Origin: Cytophagales bacterium
GTDB lineage: Bacteria; Bacteroidota; Bacteroidia; Cytophagales; Cyclobacteriaceae
Reading direction: 5' to 3'
Assembly: GCA_017303805.1 (NCBI GenBank)
Contig: JAFLBQ010000002.1
Location: 648,723-712,722, forward strand
DNA: 64,000 nt
The position numbers were made by a program, and so were the translations under genes. Of this stretch, positions 63,883-64,000 are shown piece after piece. A model generated the notes under the pieces. It searched no databases, was not told the DNA's origin, and saw only the letters and a program-made list of their open reading frames with translations. How positions within the stretch are numbered: position 1 is the first letter of the stretch; each line of letters starts with the position of its first letter.

Positions 63883-64000
63883 TAATTCACGCAGAGCCAC
63901 GTCCTTGTTTTACAAAAGAGGATTGTTAATTCATCAGGTAAGAGAGATTGCATCTTTTCAGCGCAAGCGAATCAGAATGATTTCGCTTCAAGTCCTTGCG
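63876..64000 (+). other. Start of an eighth unit or right chromosomal flank, cut by the window
   Basis: Begins TTGGCGGTAATTCACGC after the last GTT junction. Whether another attC-like site follows cannot be seen. No gene is visible in these 125 bp. Confidence 0.4.

Noticed and set aside
63762-63953. Minus-strand 63-codon frame at the right edge
   Set aside because: It lies almost wholly within the arms of attC-like site G, so its openness follows from the hairpin.

Overview
The window looks like a chromosome segment of a member of the Bacteroidota, most likely Cytophagia-like. Supporting signs are a PorW/SprE-type lipoprotein of the type IX secretion system, a TonB-dependent receptor with a carboxypeptidase-regulatory-like N-terminus, many lipoproteins with short signal peptides, promoter elements of the TAnnTTTG type, a SemiSWEET gene, and an ATP synthase operon without the beta and epsilon genes. 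No rRNA or tRNA gene was recognised, although no dedicated scan was possible.

Positions 1-45.4 kb are ordinary core genome, clearly richer in G+C than the right end. In order they hold: a partial lipoprotein; rho; serS; two peptidases (M19, S9A); uvrC; a gap with three copies of a 209-bp direct repeat; a class A penicillin-binding protein behind porW/sprE; an M23 peptidase with a bactofilin; the ATP synthase operon atpZ-(AtpI-like)-atpB-E-F-H-A-G with hairpins on both sides of atpE; a UbiA-like membrane protein and a truncated methyltransferase; a PAS histidine kinase, a GNAT-like protein and a VTT membrane protein; a penicillin-acylase-family lipoprotein; an aminotransferase; a DnaQ-exonuclease/GIY-YIG fusion; SemiSWEET; MoxR; an arsenate-reductase-like phosphatase with an 18-bp palindromic operator candidate; a TonB receptor and surface lipoprotein pair; an epimerase, two glycosyltransferases and a PAP2 phosphatase. 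At least three gene remnants lie between them: methyltransferase, nucleotidyltransferase and amidohydrolase.

From about 45.65 kb to the right edge the DNA becomes AT-rich and its organisation changes. Seven long imperfect hairpins, all in one orientation, each open with AAC at the base of the left arm and close with GTT at the base of the right arm. For each of seven units, the first bases after the GTT junction are the reverse complement of the bases that open the hairpin ending that same unit. This is the logic of integron gene cassettes and attC sites. No integrase gene is visible, so the region is read as an integron-like cassette array, either without its integrase or with the integrase outside the window. 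Cassette cargo: (1) a TIR/deoxyribosyltransferase-like protein; (2) a block of unknown lipoproteins, two tiny Cys-rich proteins and a beta-propeller-like membrane protein; (3) no clear gene; (4) a secreted alpha/beta hydrolase; (5) a mercury-type operon (ArsR regulator, MerT-MerP-thioredoxin fusion, GDCCVxC protein); (6) a copper resistance set (AraC regulator, CopA ATPase, HMA chaperone, DUF3347 protein, multicopper oxidase fused to a CopB-like barrel); (7) no clear gene; (8) cut by the window edge.

The three multigene cassettes (2, 5, 6) also carry, just inside both ends, a second family of about 60-bp hairpins with a conserved ACA/AGA internal loop. Cassettes 2 and 5 share homologous outer flanks around entirely different cargo. 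This suggests a nested arrangement in which cargo is exchanged inside a conserved cassette shell, and it is the most unusual feature of the window.
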